From positions 1 through 5,727 of the forward strand of contig CAMNBY010000308.1 of the NCBI GenBank assembly GCA_946533615.1: DNA of 5,727 nucleotides. Direction: 5' to 3'. The DNA comes from an uncultured Clostridia bacterium. GTDB taxonomy: Bacteria > Bacillota > Clostridia > Oscillospirales > Ruminococcaceae. The notes below the pieces were generated by a model. That model made no database searches, was not told where the DNA came from, and saw nothing but the letters and a program-made list of their open reading frames with translations. Positions 1 through 5,699 of the stretch are shown one piece after another; positions within the stretch are counted from its first letter, which is position 1; each line of letters begins with the position of its first letter. The position numbers and the translations under genes are program-made.

Positions 1-1669
1 CGTCCTGAGAAGAAGCATAATTTCCGTCAGCGAGTATTTTTGTGAAATACTTATGCGTTGTGACGGTCTTGGAGTAATTCTTGTAGGTGAAGGTGATGCT
101 TGCGCTGTCAAGCTTATCAAGCTCGGATCTTTTGATCTCAAACACGGCTCTCTCGCAGTATTTGCCGCTGTCATCGAGAGCAGTGAACTGCTTGTACTTT
201 GCGCGGATAAGTTTCAGGTTGACTTTCCACTCAAGGGTGCTCGTAATGCCTTCTCCAAGGCTGGCGCCGATGGTGACGCCGTCGTTTCCGATCTCATCAA
301 TGGGATAGGTGTATTCATACACGCCGGGATGTGATTCCCATGACGAATCGAATGCGGTGAAAGCATAGTCGCTTTTAAGAGTGACAGAAACTATATCCGA
401 AGCATCGTAGCCGGCAAAGAGCTCGCTTCTGGAGATAGTTTTCTGTACCCAGTATTTCTCATTACCTTCAAGAGTGATATAGCCGTCGCGGTCGTAAACA
501 GGTATGAATTCCTGCTCCTCGTTACCGAGTATATCTCTCAGCTTGTTTACAACGGGGACGGAGTCGTACCAGCCGAGGGTGCCGCGGTTGAAGTAGCCGT
601 GGCATTCCGAGGCGTTCTTGTTCTTCGAGTTATTGTCCCAGAGGACGCCCGAGACCGAGGCGTTTGGATACTTGCTGCCGAGGGTCTTGATGTTGTTAGC
701 GTAGCACTCGGCCCACTTTACGCGCTCGTCGGTGTTGGTCCAGTCGCTGGCGCTGAACTCGCCGATGACAACGGAATGTCCCTTTGAAAGGAAGAGGCTG
801 TCAAAGCTCAGGAACAGGTTGTTCAGTTCGTTTCTGAAGCTGTCATTGAACTCAACGCCCTGATAGGCGTCCATCGCGAAGTAGTAGGGCGAGTAGGCGT
901 GTATCGAAGCGATGATGTGTGTGTCGGAGAGGGTGTCCATAAAGGACGAGAGGGCGTTCATCGCGGTGTAGCTGATCGAGGCTGCGTTGCCCGGTATCAT
1001 CAGCGAGCGCTTTGAGTTGTTGCCGCCCGTGGCTCTTACCGTGTCGATGAATACCTTGTTGAGGGTGTTGATGTTCTGACGCGTCTCCTCGGAGCCGTCG
1101 TTCCATTCGTCAGAGCCGCCGTAATTCCGGGGCTCGTTCATGCCCTCGAAGATCAGGTGATAGTCATAGTCCCTGAACTCGTCGGCGATCTGTGTCCAGA
1201 GGGCGGCAAGCTCGGTCTTTGCTCTGTCGAGGTTGTCGTTGGTGGGCTTGTTCCACTCGTCGTGGTGAGAGTTCAGGATAACGTACATACCCTCGTCGTA
1301 GGCGTAGTCAACGACCTCCTTGACTCTTGTCATCCACTCGCCGCTTACGGTGTAGCTGCTGTCCATATAGTCCGCCCAGGTGACAGGCACGCGGATAGTG
1401 TTGAAGCCCTTGGCCTTTACGGCGAGTATCATATTCCTGCTGGTTCTGGGGTTGCCCCACGCGGTCTCGCCTCCGGGGCAGTCCAGCGAGTTCCCGAGGT
1501 TCCAGCCGAGACCCATGTCGCGGACTATCGAAGCGGTGTCGTAATCCGATGCCGAGGCCGCCGAGGCTTCGATGACCGTGCTGCCCGCTGATGGCAGGCT
1601 GACTGCAAGCCCCGCTGCCATTGCGGCGGTGGTGACGGCGCTCAGCAGCCGCTGCTTGAATTTATTCAT
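1..1669 (-). CDS. Secreted GH5 endoglucanase (cellulase), probably subfamily 4; 3' end outside window
   Basis: The frame is open without a stop from the ATG at 1669 to the window edge (556 codons seen, C-terminus missing). Residues 1-40 form a signal peptide: basic start MNKFKQR, hydrophobic Ala/Leu core, and a likely cleavage after ASA (about 37) or a little later. The catalytic TIM barrel covers about 42-385. Visible GH5 signatures are GLGWNLGNSLD (53-63), ETAWGNP, RVPVTW (93-98), NSHHDEW (133-139), FEGMNEP with acid/base Glu179, HAYSPYY (257-263), VIGEFS with nucleophile Glu304, and GVLWDN (341-346). The GWNLGNSLD/ETAWGNP pair points to subfamily 4, which is mostly endo-beta-1,4-glucanase or xyloglucanase; the exact substrate cannot be read from sequence. 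The enzyme should be exported and hydrolyse beta-glucan outside the cell. After about 385 comes a non-catalytic region I do not recognise, perhaps carbohydrate binding. No dockerin or anchor is visible, but one could lie beyond the edge. The gene is divergent from the c-di-GMP gene. Confidence 0.95.
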   Translation of the reverse strand, partial: MNKFKQRLLSAVTTAAMAAGLAVSLPSAGSTVIEASAASASDYDTASIVRDMGLGWNLGNSLDCPGGETAWGNPRTSRNMILAVKAKGFNTIRVPVTWADYMDSSYTVSGEWMTRVKEVVDYAYDEGMYVILNSHHDEWNKPTNDNLDRAKTELAALWTQIADEFRDYDYHLIFEGMNEPRNYGGSDEWNDGSEETRQNINTLNKVFIDTVRATGGNNSKRSLMIPGNAASISYTAMNALSSFMDTLSDTHIIASIHAYSPYYFAMDAYQGVEFNDSFRNELNNLFLSFDSLFLSKGHSVVIGEFSASDWTNTDERVKWAECYANNIKTLGSKYPNASVSGVLWDNNSKNKNASECHGYFNRGTLGWYDSVPVVNKLRDILGNEEQEFIPVYDRDGYITLEGNEKYWVQKTISRSELFAGYDASDIVSVTLKSDYAFTAFDSSWESHPGVYEYTYPIDEIGNDGVTIGASLGEGITSTLEWKVNLKLIRAKYKQFTALDDSGKYCERAVFEIKRSELDKLDSASITFTYKNYSKTVTTHKYFTKILADGNYASSQD

Positions 1670-1674
1670 AATAT

Positions 1675-1680
1675 CCTCCC
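1675..1680 (-). promoter_or_regulatory. Ribosome binding site of the GH5 gene
   Basis: Read on the minus strand this is GGGAGG (within AAAGGGAGGAT), 5 nt before the ATG at 1669. It fixes that start, which is also directly followed by a proper signal peptide. A small hairpin (TTCTGC-AAA-GCAGAA, 1690-1704) lies just upstream and leaves the site free. Confidence 0.85.
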
Positions 1681-1752
1681 TTTCGGTCGTTCTGCTTTGC
1701 AGAAATTCGGTAGTAGCTGCGATCCTGCATAAAGAAGCATATAGTTAATATA

Positions 1753-1781
1753 ATTATAGATCAATACCGCGCCGCTGTCAA
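1753..1781 (-). promoter_or_regulatory. Consensus vegetative promoter for the GH5 gene
   Basis: On the minus strand TTGACA (1781-1776) and TATAAT (1758-1753) are separated by exactly 17 bp, a perfect match to the housekeeping sigma consensus. Transcription would start near 1746 and give a leader of about 77 nt. The -35 box overlaps the left arm of the inverted repeat described separately, so a bound regulator could block it. Confidence 0.88.
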
Positions 1782-1838
1782 TTACCAATACTTACATAAT
1801 ATTCCTGCATCTTTGTGAGATTTGACAAAACAGCGGCG
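1770..1838. repeat. 9-bp inverted repeat in the divergent promoter region (possible shared operator)
   Basis: CGCCGCTGT (1770-1778) and ACAGCGGCG (1830-1838) are exact reverse complements separated by 51 bp. Read in the direction of each gene, the same ACAGCGGCG overlaps the end of the GH5 -35 box and lies in the spacer of the first c-di-GMP gene promoter. The symmetry is seen directly; an operator role is inferred. GCGGCG is common in this GC-rich genome, so chance is possible. Confidence 0.4.
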
Positions 1839-1850
1839 TTTTTTTATATT
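1822..1850 (+). promoter_or_regulatory. Upstream promoter (P1) of the c-di-GMP gene
   Basis: TTGACA (1822-1827) and TATATT (1845-1850) are spaced 17 bp apart, giving a perfect -35 and a 5-of-6 -10. The predicted start is near 1857. The spacer holds ACAGCGGCG and a run of seven T. It fires away from the GH5 promoter, whose -35 lies about 40 bp to the left. Confidence 0.65.
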
Positions 1851-1869
1851 GTTAATTTTACTAAAAATG

Positions 1870-1898
1870 TTGATTTGTTTAGCAAAATGTGGTATAAT
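1870..1898 (+). promoter_or_regulatory. Proximal promoter (P2) of the c-di-GMP gene, extended -10
   Basis: TTGATT (1870-1875), a 17-bp spacer and TATAAT (1893-1898) preceded by TGG give an extended -10 promoter. The predicted start near 1905 leaves a leader of about 30 nt that contains the ribosome binding site. The same GTGGTATAAT string occurs in the minus-strand promoter near 5550. Confidence 0.8.
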
Positions 1899-1923
1899 AA
1901 CACTAAGGACTATCTGAACACTC

Positions 1924-1933
1924 GGAGGGGAGG
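1924..1933 (+). promoter_or_regulatory. Ribosome binding site deciding the start of the c-di-GMP gene
   Basis: GGAGGGGAGG contains two overlapping Shine-Dalgarno cores. GGAGG (1924-1928) sits 6 nt before the ATG at 1935; GGGGAGG (1927-1933) sits 7 nt before a second in-frame ATG at 1941. Either ATG is well served. The in-frame GTG at 1815 has no such site and lies upstream of both promoters. Confidence 0.85.
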
Positions 1934-1934
1934 T

Positions 1935-4900
1935 ATGAGCATGATCTGCAACGACCCTGTTTTTTTGAAGATCGCGGAGGCGCTGCTTGTAGAATATACA
2001 AGCGTATACTATGTCAACGCGAAAACAAATGAATATCAGTGGTATTCTGCGGACGAGGAATTCCGGTCGCTGCACATCGAGAAGGGCGGAAAGGATTTCT
2101 TCAAGAGCCTTATCCGCGATGCCGATAAGGTCGTCTTTGAAGAAGACAAGCACATCTTCCTCGAGGACATACAGAAAGATTACCTGCTGTCGATGCTGGA
2201 CAAGGATGGTGCAAAGCGCAGGATAGAATATCGGCTTGTCATCGACGGCAAGCCTGTTTACCATGCCCTGAGCCTTATCAGGGGCGTTTCCGAGGGCGAC
2301 GATTACTTCATTCTTGGAGTGGAGAACATCGACGACCAGGTAAAAAAGAGGCAGCAGGCCGAGCAGTACGAGCAGGAGCGCGAGATCTTCAACCAGATCG
2401 CAGGCAGCCTTGCGGAGCATTACGACACGCTGTACTATGTTGACTACGAGAACAACGGCTATTTTGAATACTCCTCGACGGACATTTACAAGAGCATGAA
2501 TGTGCCGACCAGCGGCGGCGATTTCTTTGCCGAGAGCAGCAAGAACCTGAGAAAATTCGTTCACCCCGACGATCAGCCGAAGGTGCTGTCGCTCTTCGAG
2601 AAGAAGAACATTATCAAGAACCTTGAAAACGTAAGGAACTACACGGAGACCTACAGGCTGGTCGTCAACGGAGTGACCATGCACTGCCGCTGTATGCTGA
2701 TCTGGGCAAGCGACAGAAGGCACTTCCTTGTGGGCATCGAGAACATCAACGAAGAGGTCAGGGCGAAGCAGGCGCTCGAGGAATCGAATCGCCGGAACGA
2801 GGCCTACGGCCAGATGGTGAACAGCCTTGCCCTGCGCTACGACCTGATCTATTATGTAAACAAAAAGACGGGCGCATACTCGGAATACTCCTCGGGAGTG
2901 ATAACCACCGACCCGTCCCTGAGGCTGGAGGGGAAGGACTTCTTTATTGAGAGCGTTAAGCATATCAAAGGGGAGGTATACCGCGAGGACATGGACCGCA
3001 TACTCGCCGCCATAGACAGGGATTACATCATCTCGGCGCTGGAGAACACAAAGCAGTACAGCGCGGATTTCAGAAGGATAATAAACGGCGCCACCGAACA
3101 CACGAGAATGACGGTCATGCGTTCCAGCGACAACGTGCATTTCATCGTGGGGCTCGAGAACATTGATGAAGAGGTAAAGAAAGAGCAGGAGCAGATAAAC
3201 GCGCTGAACAGAGCCAACGAGCTTGCAAGGCGCGACGGCCTCACGGGGACGCGGAACATGACGGCCTACCGCGAATTCGAGGAGTCGATGCAGCGGAGCA
3301 TGGACAGCGAGCAGGGGCACTCGCCCTTTGCCATAGTGATCTGTGACATAAACGAATTGAAGCAGGTGAACGACACCAAGGGCCACAAGGCAGGCGACGA
3401 ATACATCAGGTCGGCGTGCAGAATGATATGCAGCGTGTTTGCGCACAGCCCTGTTTTCAGGATAGGCGGCGACGAGTTCGCGGCCGTGCTGGTAGGCAGC
3501 GACTATGAAAAGAGGGCGCTGCTCGTAGATAAGATCAGGGGCAGGTCGCTTGAGAACCTTAAACGCGGCGACGGGCCTGTGGTGGCTGTCGGCATAGGCA
3601 TTTACGACAAGCAAAGCGACCGCAAGGTGGCGGAGGTCTTCAAGCGGGCCGACGAGAATATGTACAGCAACAAGGAGGCTCTCAAAAACGGCAGCCTTGA
3701 TGCTGACGAGCCTGCGGCAACCGCCGACAGGATACAGATACCCGCCGAGAGGAAGCGAATGCTTGACGGGCTGTTTGAGATGAACTGCATCTCGGCAGAA
3801 GGGATGTATGTTTACATCTGTGATATGAGATATGATTTCTCGCGCTGGGCGAAGGCGGCGGTGGACTCCTACGGGCTGCCCTCGGAGTATATGTACGGCG
3901 CGGGACAGATCTGGGAGGAGCATATCCACGAGGACGACCGCGAGACCTATGCCAAGGGCATAGCCGAGATCTTTTCGGGGGTGTCGGGCGGTCACGATAT
4001 GCAGTACCGCGCCCGCAGGATAAACGGCGAATACAACGTCTGCACCTGCCGCGGCATCGTGCTCAGGGACGAGCACGGAGAGCCCGAATACTTTGCGGGC
4101 ACGATAAGGGATCACGGCGTTCAGAGCAACATCGACAGCCTTACGGGCATCAGGAACCAGTACGGCTTTTTCGAGGACATACAGTCGGACATTGTAAAGA
4201 ACAAGCTTATGCGCATCACGATGGTCGGCATCAGCAAGTTCTCGGAGCTAAACGAGATCTACGGCTATCACTTCGGAAATCTTGTGCTGCAAAAGTTCGG
4301 GCGCTATCTGTTCGAGTACGTCGGCAACAGCGGCAGCGTTTACAGGCTTGACGGCACGAAGTTTGCGGTGATGACGACCACTCACGGCGTCGCCGAGATC
4401 AAGGAGAGGTACAAGGGTCTTCGCAGGTATTACCGCGAGGGCATCGACATTGACGGCAGGCACATAATGCTTGAGCTGAACGCGGGAGTCATCGACATCG
4501 ACAACTTCAACATCGACTCGCAGACGATAATCACCTGTCTCGGCTTTGCCTACAACGAGTCGAAGAACAGGCGCCACGGCGACCTTGTGGAGTTCAGCAG
4601 CGCGTTGAGCAGCGGCAGCAGGCAGAAGCTTGAGAAGTTCCATGCCATACGAGCCTCGATAACCCAGGGCTACAAGGGATTTTTCCTGCTGTACCAGCCT
4701 GTTGTGGACGCCAAGACCGAAAAGCTTATCGGAGCGGAGGCGCTGCTGCGCTGGAGGAGCGAGGAATACGGCGTTGTGCCGCCCGACGATTTTATCCCGC
4801 TGCTGGAGCAGGACCCGCTGTTCCCCGAGCTTGGCAAGTGGATAATGACGACGGCCATTCGCAGCGCAAAGCAGATACTCGAGACCGACCCCGATTTTTA

Positions 4901-5396
4901 CATCAGCGTGAACCTTTCCTACACCCAGCTCGAGAGGCCTGATTTTGTTGACATGGTGATGGAGATACTTGACAGGACGGGTTATCCGCCCGAGCATCTG
5001 TGTCTTGAGATCACCGAGAGGTGCAGGCTGCTTGACATTGCGCTGCTCAAAAACATTGTAGTGAGCCTGAGAGGCAGGGGAGTGCGGATAGCGCTTGACG
5101 ATTTCGGCACGGGCTTCTCGTCTGTCGGCATCGTAAAGGAGCTGCCCTTTGACACCATCAAGATCGACCGCAGCTTTGTGCGTATGATCGAGCAGGACGG
5201 CCGCGAGCGCGAGCTGATAAAAGCATTTGTAAACATGGCCACGACCTACGGCTCGGTGGTCTGCATCGAGGGCATTGAGACCTCGGCGATGGGCGACATA
5301 CTCAGGCAGTTCGATGTTCACAGCTTCCAGGGCTACTACTACGCAAAGCCGCTGGAGCTGGAGGACTTCCTTGAATGGAGAGACAAGCGAAACTGA
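1935..5396 (+). CDS. Cytoplasmic PAS-GGDEF-PAS-GGDEF(degenerate)-EAL cyclic-di-GMP synthase/phosphodiesterase
   Basis: A 1153-residue protein predicted to make and degrade cyclic di-GMP in response to sensed signals. Three tandem PAS-like repeats fill about 10-135, 152-275 and 291-415; each carries YYV, an EYS-like stretch, DFF and a closing G[VIL]ENI[DN], and they are joined by charged helical linkers. GGDEF domain 1 (about 428-590) has DGLTG, Asp471, Asn479, Asp488 and an intact GGDEF at 511-515, so diguanylate cyclase activity is expected. A fourth PAS/PAC domain spans about 610-727. GGDEF domain 2 (about 730-890) is degenerate, with DGTKF at 806-810. The EAL domain (about 905-1150) keeps EALLRW (Glu935), Asn993, Glu1025, Glu1028, Asp1055-Asp1056 in DDFGTG, Lys1076, Glu1112 and Gln1132, so phosphodiesterase activity is expected. 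There is no signal peptide or membrane segment. The start at 1935 was chosen from the ribosome binding site and promoters; 1941 is possible. It is transcribed alone and divergently from the cellulase. Ligands of the PAS domains cannot be told. Confidence 0.95.
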   Translation: MSMICNDPVFLKIAEALLVEYTSVYYVNAKTNEYQWYSADEEFRSLHIEKGGKDFFKSLIRDADKVVFEEDKHIFLEDIQKDYLLSMLDKDGAKRRIEYRLVIDGKPVYHALSLIRGVSEGDDYFILGVENIDDQVKKRQQAEQYEQEREIFNQIAGSLAEHYDTLYYVDYENNGYFEYSSTDIYKSMNVPTSGGDFFAESSKNLRKFVHPDDQPKVLSLFEKKNIIKNLENVRNYTETYRLVVNGVTMHCRCMLIWASDRRHFLVGIENINEEVRAKQALEESNRRNEAYGQMVNSLALRYDLIYYVNKKTGAYSEYSSGVITTDPSLRLEGKDFFIESVKHIKGEVYREDMDRILAAIDRDYIISALENTKQYSADFRRIINGATEHTRMTVMRSSDNVHFIVGLENIDEEVKKEQEQINALNRANELARRDGLTGTRNMTAYREFEESMQRSMDSEQGHSPFAIVICDINELKQVNDTKGHKAGDEYIRSACRMICSVFAHSPVFRIGGDEFAAVLVGSDYEKRALLVDKIRGRSLENLKRGDGPVVAVGIGIYDKQSDRKVAEVFKRADENMYSNKEALKNGSLDADEPAATADRIQIPAERKRMLDGLFEMNCISAEGMYVYICDMRYDFSRWAKAAVDSYGLPSEYMYGAGQIWEEHIHEDDRETYAKGIAEIFSGVSGGHDMQYRARRINGEYNVCTCRGIVLRDEHGEPEYFAGTIRDHGVQSNIDSLTGIRNQYGFFEDIQSDIVKNKLMRITMVGISKFSELNEIYGYHFGNLVLQKFGRYLFEYVGNSGSVYRLDGTKFAVMTTTHGVAEIKERYKGLRRYYREGIDIDGRHIMLELNAGVIDIDNFNIDSQTIITCLGFAYNESKNRRHGDLVEFSSALSSGSRQKLEKFHAIRASITQGYKGFFLLYQPVVDAKTEKLIGAEALLRWRSEEYGVVPPDDFIPLLEQDPLFPELGKWIMTTAIRSAKQILETDPDFYISVNLSYTQLERPDFVDMVMEILDRTGYPPEHLCLEITERCRLLDIALLKNIVVSLRGRGVRIALDDFGTGFSSVGIVKELPFDTIKIDRSFVRMIEQDGRERELIKAFVNMATTYGSVVCIEGIETSAMGDILRQFDVHSFQGYYYAKPLELEDFLEWRDKRN

Positions 5397-5406
5397 GCCA
5401 ACAGAA

Positions 5407-5445
5407 AACGGTACCTTGCCGCGAAGCGAGGTACCGTTATTATTT
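5407..5445. terminator. Bidirectional rho-independent terminator
   Basis: AACGGTACCT (5407-5416) pairs perfectly with AGGTACCGTT (5429-5438) around a 12-nt loop that can form a further short CGC-GAA-GCG stem. On the plus strand it is followed by TTATTATTT, 10 nt after the c-di-GMP gene stop codon. On the minus strand the stem is followed by TTTTCTGTT, so it can also end the short convergent unit starting near 5541. Confidence 0.88.
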
Positions 5446-5457
5446 GATATGAGACCG

Positions 5458-5508
5458 TCAGGGGAGGGGGCGGTGCTTGCGCTTGCCTGCGATAACTGCT
5501 GTTTTCAT
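5458..5508 (-). CDS. Possible 16-residue basic peptide MKTAVIAGKRKHRPLP
   Basis: This reading frame is far shorter than gene callers accept, but it has full expression signals on the minus strand. There is a near-consensus promoter (5548-5576), a leader of about 33 nt, AAAGGAG 5 nt before the ATG at 5508, a TGA stop at 5460-5458, and the bidirectional hairpin terminator 20 nt further on. The predicted transcript is only about 140 nt. The peptide has a short hydrophobic start and a basic, Pro-rich end. I recognise no family. It could be a small protein, a leader peptide, an sRNA whose reading frame is incidental, or the remnant of a longer deleted gene. It converges on the c-di-GMP gene. Confidence 0.4.
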   Translation of the reverse strand: MKTAVIAGKRKHRPLP

Positions 5509-5513
5509 TTCTG

Positions 5514-5518
5514 CTCCT
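5514..5518 (-). promoter_or_regulatory. Ribosome binding site of the 16-codon reading frame
   Basis: AGGAG (inside AAAGGAG on the minus strand) sits 5 nt before the ATG at 5508. This near-optimal site and spacing is the main reason to think the tiny frame is translated. Confidence 0.6.
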
Positions 5519-5547
5519 TTGGGTCGGGTTTGGTTTGTACTGAAAAC

Positions 5548-5576
5548 ATTATACCACGTTATGCAAAGTTTTTCAA
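5548..5576 (-). promoter_or_regulatory. Strong minus-strand promoter of a short convergent transcript
   Basis: TTGAAA (5576-5571), a 17-bp spacer and TATAAT (5553-5548) with an upstream TGG (extended -10) are seen on the minus strand. Predicted start is near 5541. The only thing downstream before the terminator is the 16-codon frame. Confidence 0.82.
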
Positions 5577-5586
5577 CTGCCTGCGC

Positions 5587-5654
5587 TTTAAGGCAATACC
5601 GCACAACCATTGTGCGCAAGATGCGCAGTCAGATTTATCGTCAGATTGCCTAAA
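5587..5654. repeat. Hairpin-rich element with nested inverted repeats
   Basis: An outer stem pairs GGCAAT (5592-5597) with ATTGCC (5645-5650) and extends through TTTA (5587-5590) with TAAA (5651-5654) around one bulged A. Inside it is a perfect 7-bp hairpin CGCACAA-CCA-TTGTGCG (5600-5616). Also present are TGCGCA twice (5613-5618 and 5622-5627) and a direct repeat TCAGATT (5629-5635 and 5641-5647). It may be a structured leader for the frame at 5700, the end of an interspersed repeat, or a small folded RNA. The pairing is seen; the function is unknown. Confidence 0.5.
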
Positions 5655-5663
5655 TTCGACGCA

Positions 5664-5681
5664 GGAAGGCTGACGCCTTTC
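5664..5681 (+). promoter_or_regulatory. Hairpin abutting a ribosome binding site
   Basis: GGAAGGC (5664-5670) pairs with GCCTTTC (5675-5681) with one G-U pair and a TGAC loop. The stem ends exactly where the candidate Shine-Dalgarno AAGGAG (5682-5687) begins, so it could influence translation of the frame at 5700. There is no U-run after it, so it is not a terminator. Confidence 0.4.
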
Positions 5682-5699
5682 AAGGAGAATTTGGGTAAT

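Noticed and set aside
1157..1591. 144-codon plus-strand frame over the cellulase
   Set aside because: It lies opposite the GH5 catalytic domain, where the minus-strand frame holds the catalytic residues. The plus frame has no family motif.
1723..1810. Direct repeat TCCTGCAT at 1723-1730 and 1803-1810
   Set aside because: Only 8 bp and not placed consistently relative to the promoters, so chance is the simplest reading.
1770..1845. Inverted repeat plus seven T read as a rho-independent terminator
   Set aside because: The loop would be 51 nt, no plus-strand gene enters from the left, and the T-run is part of the spacer of promoter P1.
1782..4115. 777-codon open frame on the minus strand
   Set aside because: It is antisense to the c-di-GMP gene, whose translation shows unmistakable PAS, GGDEF and EAL motifs. 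The antisense product resembles no protein family and arises from GC-rich codon use.
4248..5321. 357-codon open frame on the minus strand
   Set aside because: It is a shadow of the GGDEF2-EAL coding region, with low-complexity Val/Leu/His-rich translation and no family motif.
5612..5640. GTGCG at 5612-5616 as a group II intron 5' end
   Set aside because: Only the first few bases match the intron start; domain structure and a reverse transcriptase frame are not visible in the remaining bases.
5275..5673. 132-codon plus-strand frame over the 3' end of the c-di-GMP gene and beyond
   Set aside because: It overlaps the real gene in another frame, passes through a strong terminator and the structured element, and its translation looks random.
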